DNA of 64,000 nt. It comes from Mesostigma viride (lineage: Eukaryota > Streptophyta > Mesostigmatophyceae > Mesostigmatales > Mesostigmataceae). The notes beneath the pieces are model-generated. The model was given only the letters and a program-made list of their open reading frames with translations. It had not been told where the DNA came from and searched no databases. The stretch is from positions 1,633,711 to 1,697,710 of the forward strand of contig RPFO01000106.1 in the NCBI GenBank assembly GCA_009746045.1. Reading direction: 5' to 3'. This document shows, in pieces, positions 36,010-47,286 of the stretch (its first letter is position 1; each line of letters starts with the position of its first letter). The position numbers and the translations under genes are program-made.

Positions 36010-37522
36010 GGTCCTGTACTTCCTAGGTTGCAGAGTCTAGGCAAATCCAGCTCGTCCTGGCTCTGCACTGATGCCAGTGGACGTTGGGGATTTGCTTGCA
36101 CGCCTGCACGTGCCTCGTCACGCCGATGGGAACGAGGAGCAACAAAGAGGCATATAGCTTGGTCATGGCGGGATGGCCAGGCTATCTCGGAAGCACGCGC
36201 TCTGGTTGCCCACTTGAACGTGGAAGTGACCAACAAGGTGTGGCTTGGTGTTTGGGCTAAAGGTTGCTGTCCCCCAGCAATTGGCTCAGCTCAGCGTGAA
36301 AGACCAAGAGCTCACACGCTCTGGGCTTGTTTGCTAACTCGTACTATTGGTTCCGTGGCGCATTTCATGTCGGAAGAAATTCCGGTGCTTGAGCAATCGC
36401 CAAGCCAAGGAGCCGCAGTGCCGCGGCAGGAGGCAGAAGGACCTCTGCACCCATACAGCCAGCCAGAAACCGCGTCCACGTTTGTACAAGCTGCGCATCT
36501 GGCGAGAGGCTTGGCGCGGGGAGGCTGGGTGGCCGTTTTCGGCAACTCAGAAGGGCCGTCTGCCAACGACCCTGTACGTTGTGATGCATGTGCGGGCCAC
36601 GACTTCTCCCGGGGAGACAAGTCGTGTGACGGTGGAGCGCTTGATTGCGCTGAGAGACGAGGTCGTAGCGCTCATTTACAGTCTTGAGATTGCCTATCAA
36701 GGTGGTCACGTAACGCTTGCACGGTTTGGATCTTAATTGCTCGAGAGGCGTTGGGCCAGCTGGTCGCCATCAGCCTTGGTGCCACCCGATTGTTTAACCA
36801 TTGGGTCGCAACAAGCTCCCTCGGTGAAGGGACGAACGCCTCACACCTCGTGCGTGACGCGCAGGTGCGTGAGCAGGACAGCCCCTGGTCCTCGCAAGAA
36901 GTAGTTGCTCAAACCTGTGAGCACCTCGTTAACATTCTGCTCCAGGAGTCGCGGGGCCACGCAGATCGGTGGCTTATAACCACGCGTCCCGCTGGCATCT
37001 GGTCAACATTAGACACTCCTCGTGTTGTTAATTGGAGCTCCTGCATGTGCATACGGTCCGTCGGTGGAAATCGTCACAGGTCGGGACCTGTCTCCGCAGG
37101 CAGTGCACGACGAGTTCGTCGACCGCCCGTCGGGTATCATTACACGCTCGTCCCAACAGTTGGACGAGGGAGACGGTTCTGCAGCAGGGTTCTCCGAGCG
37201 GCAGCGTGCAGATTATCACGTCCCGCCGGAGCCGTTGCACGGCTACAGCACTTACGGCACTGGGGCATACAACGAGCGACGAGGTGGGGGAGGACGCTGG
37301 GTGCGTAACCTGGTGTGGGGCAGACGCCCTAACGAGAGGCGTGTGCCATTTGACCAAACCTCGTACGGGAGGCCTGTCAGTCGCCTTCTTGGACCTTATT
37401 CTGAGGAGGAGGTGCGAGCTATTCCTCGGGTGAGGACGCCGGTGGCTGCCACTGCTGAAGAGCGGGAGAGGGAACCCGCAGCTGAGGCAGAGCGTGAGGC
37501 AGAGGAGCTGCCCGACGCTTGA
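36010..37522 (+). pseudogene. Decayed coding region, possibly from a retroelement; unidentified
   Basis: Coding-like sequence drifts through frames: 36028-36300 with LCTDASGRWGFAC and ISEARALVAHL, which resembles the first Asp and the Glu helix of an RNase H fold; 36620-36730 with VERLIALRDEVVALIYSLE; 36751-37010 with LGQLVAISLGATRLFNHW and EHLVNILLQESRG; and 37040-37522, a hydrophilic Arg/Glu-rich stretch ending in TGA. The RNase H similarity is weak. It could equally be a broken host gene. The sequence abuts element B's LTR directly. Confidence 0.3.
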
Positions 37523-38350
37523 ACTCCTGCATTCTTCTTTTGCATACCCTTGCGTGTTGCAGTGTAGCTTTGTACATATTATAATGCCTCGTGGGAAGGC
37601 CGGCGACGGCGACAAAGGCGAGGAGGAGAGAGTTAGATATAGAAAGACGTTGGAGACGTTGGGGACTCAGTGTGATAGTGTGTGATGCAGCAACGCCAGG
37701 GATCGGGCGTTCCTTGTCATTATTCACTCCATATGTGGGCACACATTATATGTCGTGGACACATCACTCACACGAGTTCCCTAGGACAACTGGACTACGC
37801 TCAATTGTCCGCCACGTGTCCAGGCTCTAGAGGCTTCTAGACCTGGAGCAACGTTACTACGCACAACGTCCACTAGACTAGTTGCTAGCTACGTAACTTG
37901 CGTACACGTGTGTGCGTCGCGCCACAACCGGCGCTCGGCACTGTTATTCAGTCTCCGCCAGATTAACTCCGGTCACATTGTATGTTCCCCCTGTGTGGCT
38001 CCGGCCACAAGTCAGCCTCGAGGTATCTCAGCTAACTCCCATTATGTTTTCTTTCAGATTGGAACATGCTCCAAGTCTGACCAACCAACCGTTGCAAGGC
38101 AACCAGAGCCCATACAGTCACAACTGGATTAGAAAAGGGCCCCAGAAACGGACTATACTGATGCTGACTGCTGATTTAACCCTGCCAAGCACTACGGGGG
38201 TTCCTCCCCCTCAATAGTGGGGAAAGCATAAATGAGGTACTGCTGCCATAATCGTCACACAGGACGTCATATAAGTCACATGTCACATCATATAAGGAGT
38301 GCCCAGTTTCCATCTTTGAAGGGACCTGACTATTAATTAATTAATTAATT
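37523..38350. other. Sequence between the decayed region and the viral island
   Basis: Contains one small ORF (37584-37685, starting MPRGKAGDGDK) without recognisable features. At 38319-38330 and 38351-38362 the 12-mer AAGGGACCTGAC is repeated, separated by a 20-bp TTAA-rich filler, at the exact edge of the viral sequence. Confidence 0.4.
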
Positions 38351-38351
38351 A

Positions 38352-40603
38352 AGGGACCTGACGCTGACGGCGGGCGCCACCAAGTCCGTCATTCTGGAGA
38401 ACGTCAAGGTGACGGACAGCGCGGTTACGACCTCGAGCGGCACCCTGGCTCTGACTTCGGCGGGTTCGGCTGCGAACACGGTGCAGGCGGCGAACGTGAC
38501 CTTCGCGGGGACGGCGCTCAGCACGAGCGCGGGAAACCTGACGATCACTTCGACGGGGTCGGCGTCGAATCCCGTGACCGTGGGCGGCGGCGTCGTGACG
38601 AACGCGGCTGTCACCACGAGCTCGGCGGCGATGTCGATCACTCCGGGCGGCGCTTCGCTCACCGTGGGGAAGGACCTCATCTTGACGAGCACGGCGGGCG
38701 GCAGCGGCAAGGTGACGACTTCGGCGGGCGATCTCCAGCTAAGTTACGAGCACGAGCGGGACGGCATGGCTGTGACGGGGGCGCTTACCATGTCCGGTAC
38801 CACGACGATGAGTGGCGACGTGAAGTTTGCGGGGACGCTGGAGAGCACGAACGCGAGCGGGTACCTCGATCTGGTTGACAAGACCGTCAAGTTGGGGTAC
38901 CAGCCCGGGTCTACTACTACTCTCATGGACTTCCAGTTCGCCAACTCGTCCAACGCCATCGCCAGTGGTATCGGTATTTCCTTGTTTAGCGGGACGACCA
39001 TCAGCAGTGGGGCGCTGAACTTCCCCACAACCCTGTACGCAAGGGCAGGGTTTTACTACCCTTCGTCATACACAAACATCCCCTCCAGCGTTATCAACTG
39101 GAGCGCAGATAACATCACCGTAGAGTTCCCCATTACCATTACCAGCGGGCTTACGTCAGAGGTTGGTGGCTCGGCTATGTTTTTCACGATCGAGACCTAT
39201 AATGGTGCCGGTGGCTCGTCAACCACTACCGGCCACTACCGTTTCAGTGCTAGCAATGGCGCGCTGCGGATCGATAGGGAAACGATCGCTAGCCCAACGG
39301 AAAACAACTTAACGTCGGACAACGTCAACATGTTGAACTCCGCAGGTACCTACCTGTTAAAGTTTTCCTTTTCCTGGTCAGGCGGTGTGTGCACGGGCAC
39401 ATACACGTTCTCGAAGGATGGAGGGGCCACCGTCCCGATCACTTGGGGTGGCAGCCCTACGCAAGACGTCACGGCCTACTTGACCGGGGTAACCAGCAGT
39501 AACATGCTTATGGGATCTCCCTTCACCGGCTTCAACCAGGCATGGACGGTCGACTACTTCTTGTTGAAGAAGGGCGTCCCCTCCACCAACGCGGCCGCGG
39601 ACAACTCCGGTCTGTTCGTCGACGGCAGCGCGTTCTACTCCAACCGCGCGCTGACCTGGCACATGGGATCAGGAGAGACCTCGCAGGACAAGGGGGCCGT
39701 AGGAGGGTCCTACTGGCACGTGGAGGGAGGCCAGCTCATGCTGTCTCGCACCATCGAGAGCGCAGACCGAGAGGCGCCTGGGACGACCCTGTCCTTCGCC
39801 TCCCTCGCGTCCGGCACCGACGACGTGCGGTGGGAGTTCACGTCCGGAGCCGTGTCCGAGGTGGGCAGCAAGACCTTCACCCTCGATCGTCGGTGGCGCC
39901 CTCGTCGAAACCGGCGTCCTGAAGATCGACGCGTCCGGAAACCAGAGCGCCACGTGTGCGTCATCCCTGCCCACCGGGACGTTCACCCTGATCACCAAGG
40001 TGATCCCCCGCGCGGCCCTCTCCAGCACCCTCGCCAACGGTCTGGTCCTCCTCTCTTATACCGGCGGAAGCGCCGCCACTTCGGTGTCTGTCACCAGCGC
40101 CGGGAAGCTGACCATTTCCGACGGCACTCAGACAGCCCAGACGGCGTCCGTCATGGTGTTCGGCGTCCCGTTCGTCCTCGCCGTTTCCCGCAATGGGACG
40201 GACACCGTGCTGTACGTCAACGGAGACGTCGTGGCCACCATCGCGGGGTCCGCGGACGTAGGCGCCACTCCTACCCTTCGTCTCGGCCCGGGGAAGAACC
40301 TGGCGGGATACGCCATCTGGTTCGACGACGTGCGCGTGAAGAACGCCGTCGTGTCCAATCACGACACGCAGGTGTACGGCTGGAGGGAGATGTACGCGTC
40401 CGGCCTAACCGTCACGTACGGTTTCCGGATCGCCAACAACCCTCGAGGGGCTGCAGCTCGTGAAGGTGCGCGGTTCAGGAGGGTACAACGGGTGGATCGG
40501 GACCAACCTGGCCCCGAACACGGTCACCATGCACTCGAACACTCTTGGCACGGTGATCGCCGCGCCTTATAACCTGATCACCGAGCAAACGGTCACTTAT
40601 TAA
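38352..40603 (+). pseudogene. Virus-like fibre/adhesin surface protein, 5'-truncated and frameshifted
   Basis: Open from the junction at 38352 without a start codon. The first 130 residues are tandem beta-repeats such as SSGTLALTSAGSA and TSAGNLTITSTGS, as in viral and phage tail-fibre or adhesin stalks. Then two jelly-roll/lectin-like segments follow, each ending in a similar strand (AWTVDYFLLKKG; later GYAIWFDDVRVKNA), suggesting duplicated LamG/concanavalin-like domains. The frame shifts near 39890 and 40450; the last part ends EQTVTY with TAA at 40601-40603. GC content is higher than the surrounding retroelements. Probably a virion surface protein of a large algal or protist DNA virus; the viral group is not identified. 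Confidence 0.6.
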
Positions 40604-40634
40604 GCGAATGCTCGCGTGTCTCGATGTGTTTTTT

Positions 40635-40710
40635 ATGTTTTCTTTTGACGCAGGTATAGCCGATGGAAGAAGGTGCATGAGAGGCCTGGGTTCTTCCAAG
40701 TGAACGACGC
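40635..40710 (+). pseudogene. 5' end of the MSV199-like/PD-(D/E)XK viral gene (split by element F)
   Basis: ATG at 40635 after a T-rich stretch; after one shift near 40665 the frame reads GFFQVNDA up to 40710. It resumes at 58918 beyond element F. The target duplication GACGC (40706-40710, 58913-58917) shows the exact insertion point. 'tttgacgcag' upstream of GTATAG could alternatively be read as a splice acceptor. Confidence 0.55.
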
Positions 40711-41733
40711 TGTTAGGGATATTATATCCACCTGACCACAATGTATCCCAGCCTGATTTATTTCTTGTTGGATTTATTCCATATGGGCTGGGAATTTGAT
40801 AGCTATGATGAGCTAGATGGAACGGGCTCCATGAGCTGATCAATATTCATGTGCCATAGTCCTATACTTGGACATGGATGACTTGTAACCTGAGTCAGCC
40901 TAGTAGCATCACGTATTTGATTGACAAGTGGTGCTATGGCCTAGTGGACAAGTGTTTGGTCCATGAGCTAACAAGTGTTGGAAGCTCATGATGACACATG
41001 TTATGACTTACATGATGACAAGTGGGTAGACTCATTGCATGACACTTGTCACTCCAAGGAGAAGAGATGTGTCACTTTATTAATCATGTTATGTGGCACA
41101 TTATTATGTAGATCGACACTTGGCATCTAGCTATTATGCCAGCTCATTGGATCATGTCTAGAATGTTCTAGGAACATTGTTCTAAGAATATGCCAGGAAT
41201 ATTCCTGGAATATACTGAGAATATGCTGGGAATATGTTAGGAATATGCTAGGATGTTTCTACAAGCTTCTGTGATGATGTCATTGCTGATGTCATCCTTC
41301 CTAGCCTAAAAGGTATAAAAGGAAACTGCCCCCTAAGGGCAGGTACCTCCATTTAACCTCTATTGTACCTCCATTCAAACTCTTTTCCTAATCTCTAAGC
41401 CTATGAAATAAAACTCTTTTTCTGGTCTCTCTTCCATTGTCTTCAAGCTCAGTCTTTCATCCAGTGTAAGCTAGTACGCCGTATTATACGAAATACGCAA
41501 TACGCCGAGGTTTGGCGTATTGCCGTACTAGAAATTTTGAGCACTAGTAGTACGCCATATTATACGCGTATTATACACGTATTATACGAAATACGCAATA
41601 CGCCGAGGTTTTGCCGTATTGCCGTATTGCCGTACTAGCTCACACTGCTTTCATCACCTGCAAGGTGAAAGGGTAGCAAGGCCAAGCACAAGGCATTGTG
41701 TAAAACCCATTAGTTTCCTCTACTTTTCCAACA
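40711..41733 (+). repeat. Element F 5' LTR, interrupted by a hAT-like MITE
   Basis: 829 bp without the MITE and its target duplication. Contains a TATA-like ggtataaaaggaaac near 41315 and polyadenylation-like gaaataaaact near 41405, the usual U3/R landmarks. A run of 'gaatatgc(t/c)aggaat' repeats lies at 41180-41260. Confidence 0.95.
41462..41647. mobile_element. hAT-like MITE in element F's 5' LTR, TSD ctttcatc
   Basis: 186 bp with inverted ends CAGTGTAAGCTAGTACG and CGTACTAGCTCACACTG and an 8-bp duplication CTTTCATC (41454-41461, 41648-41655). The 3' LTR has the empty site. Interior is 'tattatacgaaatacgcaat' type repeat. An 8-bp duplication and CAGTG ends indicate hAT mobilisation. Confidence 0.9.
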
Positions 41734-41745
41734 TGGTATCGGAGG
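41734..41745 (+). promoter_or_regulatory. Element F primer-binding site (initiator Met tRNA type)
   Basis: TGGTATCGGAGG directly follows the LTR. Copia elements usually carry TGGTATCAGAGC-like sites complementary to initiator tRNA-Met. This contrasts with elements B, C and D, which lack such a site. Confidence 0.8.
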
Positions 41746-41752
41746 ATTGTTC

Positions 41753-42560
41753 ATGAGCTCCAAGAAGACCACCAAGAAACCCAGCCCAGTTACAAGCTCC
41801 ATGGCAAGCGAGGTGGACTACACTCCTATGCTGAGTGTGTGCTCCAAGATGGTGCTGAAATTTGACGGCACAAGTTTACGTGGCTGGGAGGAGACCAAGA
41901 CATCCCTTGAGGGCTTCTGTCGCTTCTACGGGGTTAAGGATGTTCTGCTTGGCACCAAGGAGGACCCCAAGGCTGACATGGCTGTCGGCCTTGTTATCTC
42001 AGCTGCACTTGTTGGAGAAGCGAGGCGCATCCTATCGCTCGTGCCAGACCAATCTGGCAGCAAGCTCTACAAGACGCTGAGGGAGGTCTACGAGCAGCAA
42101 AAGCTCACCAAGAGCCACCGGATGGACCTCAGGGGCCAGCTGCACAGGCTGCAAATGAAGCCAGGGGAGACCATGGGGCAGTATATCCTAAGGGGACTGC
42201 TGCTGCTGGCGGAGTACCGTGCTGTGGGGGGAGTCATGAGTGACCAAGACTTCGCAGCCATTCTCAAGAGCGGCCTGCCAGACAAATATCGCCCTGCGCT
42301 GATATCGGTGCATTTCAAGGAGGAGGACAACTTGGAGGAGGTCAAGGCTGCGCTGCTGGAGGCGGAGGACATGCTGATGGGAGGGCGTTCTGCTGAAGCA
42401 AAGAAGGAGAGCTCATCGGACGGCCAGGCTTTCCACACTACTACCAAGAAAGGTGGAGGAAAGCGGGGCTATCACTGCATTGAAGAAGCTCGGGCACGTG
42501 GAGGCCCAGTGCTGGGAGAAGCATCCGGAGCTGAAGCAAGAACGCAAGAACCAGGCGACG
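41753..42560 (+). pseudogene. gag: Element F Gag (UBN2/retrotran_gag type) with zinc knuckle
   Basis: ATG at 41753. LKFDGTSLRGWEETKTSLEG, VYEQQKLTKSHRM, LRGQLHRLQMKPGETM and the helices after EEDNLEEVKAALLEAEDML are the typical Copia Gag pattern. A frameshift near 42460 separates RGYHC from LKKLGHVEAQCWEKHP; across the shift these form a CX2CX4HX4C-like knuckle. Frame continues into the protease. Confidence 0.85.
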
Positions 42561-43200
42561 CGACGGAACCACGCGACATCAGCGGCGAGAAAGGGGCACT
42601 CACCAGGTGCCAGCGAGGCGCACATCACACAGGAGGCTGGAGAGCTGCCGTCCGGCCTCGTCTTCACCACCATCGCCGAGTCGCCATCGCCGTCGGACAC
42701 TGCTGCACTCACGCAATATGAAAAGAAGGCGCCGACCAGCTGGGTGCTGGATTCTGCAGCGAGCTGTCACATGACGCCATGCCCGTCGGATTTCGTGTGC
42801 CTGCACCCTCACTACAGGGAAATCGCCGGCTCAGGCGGCAAACTGAAGGCGACAGCCATCGGGACTGTCAAGCTGAAGCTGCATGCCGGGCCAGGAGGCA
42901 GAGGTGCACCTCCAAAACGCGCTGCTCGTTCCAAAGCTGAGCACCCGACTTTTATCTGTCGGCCAGCTCGTCAAGGATGGCCACAACGTCGACCTCGTCA
43001 AGCGGGTTGCTGTGCTGGACAGCAGGCCCTGCAGCATCGTGACGAGGAACAACACCTACTTTTTGCCCGCGCGTGGTGCGGACGCAGCGATGGACGCCAT
43101 CCCAGAGCTGAAATCTTCGGCGACGAGCTTCAAGGACGTCGACGCTGTCTGTCAAGGGCAGAAAATGGCGAGCAGCGAGCGCAGCATCTCATGTGCCTCG
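42561..43200 (+). pseudogene. Element F protease and start of the pre-integrase region; rest of pol missing
   Basis: SWVLDSAASCHMTP (about 42740-42780) is the classical Copia/Tnt1-type active site (DTAAS/DSGAS family). After a shift near 42890, VPKLSTRLLSVGQLVKDGHNV is the conserved pre-integrase segment. The frame remains readable to about 43150 and then no integrase, RT or RNase H follows. Hence element F needs another element's enzymes. Confidence 0.8.
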
Positions 43201-43897
43201 GGACGTACACGCGGCGGAGTGGCTGGCCATGGGCCTAACGGTCATACTGGCCATGCTTGCCCGTGTATGCGGGATCGGGGGCGGCCTACTGGGCATTACT
43301 CGCACACTGCGTGGCTTTTTATACTCTGCGCCGGCCCAGTGGAAGTTCACGCCAATTCGAGAAGTTTCCAGGGCAATGGAGAAGTCCGTGTCAGACGCTG
43401 AAGTACTTCCAGAAACCGCGGTCCAGACCGGCCGACTGCAGGCGGAGCGCGTTGTCGCCGGCAGCATACCATGTGACACTACTGGTGCTCGTAACCCAAG
43501 TCCGGCGACCAGACCAAAGGCGCGGCGCACGAACGCTGCCAGCCTAACTGAGGGGGAACAAATTCGTGACGCGAGGGCGAAATCGACCAAGCTGCAAAAT
43601 TTTTCCAACTCCTGGACTGCCAAGTCCGGTGCTGGCGCGAGGCCTCGAGCGAGCCGACAACGACGTGGACAGCGACCTGTCAGCCAAAGTGTAATTGTCA
43701 AGCACCAACGGTCAACTCGGGTGCAAAATGCTGCCAAGGCATCACGTCGGTCAGTTGACGGTGTTCGGCCAGGCTATGGCATTTGCAAATTGCAATTGCG
43801 CTAGCTGCAACGACCCTTGGAAATTGTCGCCCAGGATGCACAGACCCCACTCCTCAAGGTTGCCCTAATGTTTTGTCTGTGGGAAATTAACTTGTAT
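43201..43897. other. Element F interior, non-coding or degraded
   Basis: A long ORF (43193-43804, + strand) with a hydrophobic start has no recognisable domain and I do not call it a gene. Sequence is GC-rich up to about 43800 and then changes. Confidence 0.4.
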
Positions 43898-44615
43898 AGT
43901 TATATACATCGATTCCTTACGGAATCGATACTAAGCGCTTAGTGTCGATTCCGCAGGAATCGATGTTTATAACTAAAACTTTTGCTTGCGCCGGCAAGGC
44001 TAAGGCCGATACTAGTCGGGTCATCGAATACTAAGACTGTTGCGACACGCCGGCATCCCGAGTTCGAATCCCGGTAGGATCGTTTCGGGGGTGGATTTTT
44101 CGCCTAGTAATGCGAATAACGTTGCGGACGCTAATTGTTCGGCCTAGTATGTTAATCGAAAAAGGCAAGTGCTCTCCGCTGACTAGGCGGAGTACCAGCG
44201 CTAGCTAATCGAATGATATGATGTGCTCAACCGGCTAATCATCTGTGTTGTTCGACGTCGCTCCGAAAATCGGCTAAGTCCCCGAAATCGGCTAATTTCC
44301 ACGCGATGTCTCGCTATAATCGACTAGGCCTAGTTCGGCGGCTCGCTGGGCACCCAGTATGATAGGCCGCTGGCCTCTGACCCCCCGTCGAATAGGAAAT
44401 TTCGACAATCGAATAAGGAAAATTCGATAATCGAATAGGAAAGTTCGATGGTCGAATAGGCAACTTCGATAATCGAATAGCCAATTCGATGACCCGACTA
44501 GTATCGGCCTTAGCCTTGCCGGCGCAAGCAAAAGTTTTAGTTATATACATCGATTCCTTACGGAATCGATACTAAGCGCTTAGTGTCGATTCCGCAGCAA
44601 TCGATGTTTATAACT
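43898..44615. mobile_element. H2: hairpin element with AGTT...AACT modules, TSD TGTAT
   Basis: Two directly repeated, quasi-palindromic 77-bp modules (43898-43974 and 44539-44615) begin AGTTATATACATCG and end GTTTATAACT, differing at one base. Inside them is an inverted 54-bp arm starting AAAACTTTTGCTTGCGCC. The single-copy centre carries AGTTCGAATCCC and, near its right end, repeated 'attcgataatcgaatagg'. TGTAT flanks both sides (43893-43897, 44616-44620). Direct terminal modules plus a 5-bp duplication look like tiny LTRs; their palindromy looks like a hairpin transposon. No protein encoded. Confidence 0.88.
44061..44071 (+). other. tRNA T-arm/B-box-like motif in H2
   Basis: AGTTCGAATCC within CCGAG-TTCGAAT-CCCGG (four of five stem pairs), with CTAAGACTG 25-35 bp upstream, the same spacing theme as in H1 and H3. 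The intervening sequence could be a long variable arm as in tRNA-Leu. Confidence 0.5.
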
Positions 44616-45197
44616 TGTATGTCGACTTTTGTGTCGTGTTTGCTGGAAATTGTGAGGCGCCGTAAGCCTGCATTTTCTGGTTCTTTCTTTGTGTTCTTCC
44701 AGCAATTATGTGTTTATTTTGCCATGCGTTCAGTGGCAATGGCCCACGCATTTTGGTATTGTTCCCACGAGACGTTTTCTACGTACCTGGAGTGTATATC
44801 CAGAGTGTTTGCACGCTATTTGTGGCACTGGTCTGCGGCGTAGTGAAGCGCCGTTGTATCGTCGTCTACGACTTGTTTTCGTAAGTTGAGTGCCTGTGAC
44901 GCGTGTGTTATTTTGTTTTGTGCTGAGAGCATTGCTTGTATGCAAATGCTTACGTCCTTTGTGTCGAATTTGGCTGTGCATTTCGGCATAGCCTGTAATG
45001 TCGGACGTAATATTTACTCTCGGGCACTGATTCGTGAATCGTGACAAAGTAATCGTTACTTGTGTTCGCCTTTGTGGCGGTAATGTTTTGCACGTCCTGT
45101 TTTCTTTGCTATGAAGCGTGTTTATCTGTTATGGCCACTGTGTTTTGTGTTGAAGGTTGTATTGCACCTTGTTTGTGTGGCATGTGTTGCCAATATG
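44616..45197. other. Element F interior, no recognisable gene
   Basis: T/G-rich sequence between H2 and H3. No ORF with recognisable features. The bases ATATG at 45193-45197 are the left target duplication of H3. Confidence 0.5.
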
Positions 45198-45509
45198 AGT
45201 TGTACAAGCTACTGCTTATACTTTTTATGCGCAAACCTTTTAGCGCAGGATGTAAGAATATGCGTTAACCTTAGCTAAAAGGTTTGCGCATAAAAAGTAT
45301 AAGCAGTAGCTTGTACAACTTAAAACCTTTGCGCGTTGGGGCGGAATATTAAGCGGCTCCCTAACTAGGGTTTACTTCCGCATCGAATTACTGATTCGAT
45401 AATTAATCCCGGGAAGGTCCGATATCTACCTCGCTAGGCGATTAATTAGGTCCGACCGGTGCCCCGGCGGATCCTCCCAAATAATCCCTACTCGGCACTG
45501 GCCCCACGA

Positions 45510-45520
45510 GGTTTCGAACC
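45510..45520 (-). other. tRNA T-arm/B-box-like motif, left arm of H3
   Basis: GGTTCGAAACC on the - strand, downstream of CTTAGAACCGG at the module edge. Inverted partner at 57194-57204. Confidence 0.5.
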
Positions 45521-45601
45521 CATGACTTCCGCGCCGCGCCGGTTCTAAGTTGTACAAGCTATAATGCTTATACTTTCTATGCGCAAACCTTTTAGCTAAG
45601 G

Positions 45602-46030
45602 AGTTGTGCTCCCGAGGGGCATCTATCCGCTGGCCGGTAGTCGCCGGCCTGGGCGCCTAGTCAGGTGGGCATCAAAGATTGGTGTCTAGATGCTAGTCGG
45701 TGCCTAAGCAAGGTACGGAAGCCAGTGCGCGCCGGGACGGTCAGAGAACCGTCGCCCTCGGTAGCACAGATCCGCTGAGTGCCGGTAGTCTCGGGTTAGA
45801 GGCTCGAGCATGCACTATCGGGTAGCCTACCGGTAGTCTCGGGTTAGAGGCTCGAGCATGCCTTATCGGTTAGCGCCGCGCCGCTGAGCTCCTTGCGGCC
45901 TGGCCAGCTGCAAGGGTTCAATAGCAATCAGTGGCGGCTGCGGGCTCAGCCTCCCACAATCGGTTCCCCAAACAACAAAAATCCCGTCTCCATCGCCGGC
46001 GTGCTAGCCAGCGGTGAAGGGCATTCAACT
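45602..46030 (+). repeat. Element D 5' LTR (429 bp)
   Basis: AGTTG...CAACT ends. Contains a direct repeat of 'ggtagtctcgggttagaggc' (about 45784 and 45832). Immediately followed by TGTATTCACAACAGTC rather than a TGG-type primer site. Confidence 0.93.
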
Positions 46031-46076
46031 TGTATTCACAACAGTCAACATTACCGTTGACCATTTTTCTGGGCTC

Positions 46077-47286
46077 ATGGCGCGTGGCGCGGAGCGAACG
46101 CCAGCTGCAACCCAGGACCAGGGAACGCAAGCATCAACTCCGGCGGATGGGAGTGGCGCAGCCACCGTGGCGACTGAGCCAGGTGGTGGCTCGGTCAGCA
46201 CAGCTCCGGGGCAGCAGTCAGCACCAACTGCCCGGAAAGTTTTCAAGAAAGAAGAGCTGCCAAGTAAGCTGCCAGAAATTCTGACGCCGTCCGCCGTGGA
46301 GGAGTTTATTAACAGCCTGGGCGAGCTCCGGCAGGACTACAACGAACTGTCCGACGCAGTTTTCCTCACCAAGCTGCGCCGGTCAGAGGTATGCAACGAG
46401 GCTACGGGCAATGCGGACGTGCGAGGGGTCATTATCAACGCCAGCAAAGAGGCGTGGTCCTGGCCCGACACAGTGAAGGCCCTGCAAGAGGTGCTCGACA
46501 CCTCAAGCTTTCCTGACGAGGAAAAGGAGGGGCAGGCGCTGGTGCGCAACCTGTCGCTTGACCCCAATTACCTCAGCTCGGACATGGCCAAATTCGCGGC
46601 CCAGGTCCGGAGCAAGGGTGTCTTGAAGCACATGAGTAGCGAATATTTACTCAGCGCAGTTCTGGATGCGCTGGGGCTGACGCCAGAGAGCCGTGCCAAT
46701 GTCAAGGCCGGTCTCGGCATGAAAATTGCGCTAGCTTCTTCCGTGGTAGTGGGCACCCCGGACGACCAGAAACGGTTCAACGCAGCCATGGCGCACGTAC
46801 CTCCGAGAGATGTTCAAGGACCGGGGCGGCCCCAGGCGTAACAACAAGCTGCCGACAGTTGCTCAGGTAAACCCTGTGCCTGCCTCGACCCCGCCAGCAG
46901 CTTCTCTGTCGGACTTGACCACTCTTGTTACCCAGCTGTCCACGACGGTGGCCGACAACGTGGTGCGAATGTTGGGTGGCAAACGCCGAGCTCGCGGTGG
47001 TCGGCACAACCAGAACGCGTCCAGCAAACGCGGGCCGGGAGGCGGTCAGGGCAAGCAGCCTCGACAGGAGGGCGGCACTGGCAGGCAGCAACAGCAGCAG
47101 GGTGGTGTCCCCAAGGAGAAGGTCGTCTGCGAGCGGTGCACCGGCGTGGGGCACACCGAGGCCAACTGCACGCTGCGGCTGGACCTCGGCAAGGCGACTC
47201 GAGTGTGCCGGCGCTGCTGGGCGGTTCGGCTTCCTGGACACGACCCCAACACATGCCGCGCCCCACGGCCAGCCATGCCCAAGTGA
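46077..47286 (+). CDS. gag: Element D Gag with zinc-binding C-terminus (one +1 shift)
   Basis: ATG at 46077, 46 bp after the LTR. The Ala/Thr/Pro-rich N-terminus leads into a helical capsid region (VEEFINSLGELRQDYNEL, VKALQEVLDTSSF). The first frame ends at 46841; the second (open from 46810) carries on with YLREMFKDRGG, Gln-rich and Arg/Gly-rich linkers, CERCTGVGHTEANC (a CX2CX4HX4C knuckle) and a second cluster CRRCW...PGHDPNTC. A +1 step near 46795 would join the frames; it may be a mutation, a sequencing error or programmed. The stop is TGA followed by C at 47284-47287, in frame with pol. Confidence 0.8.

Noticed and set aside
43193-43804. 203-residue ORF with a hydrophobic N-terminus
   Set aside because: GC-rich, overlapped by long ORFs in other frames, with no recognisable motif and located in degraded element F sequence.
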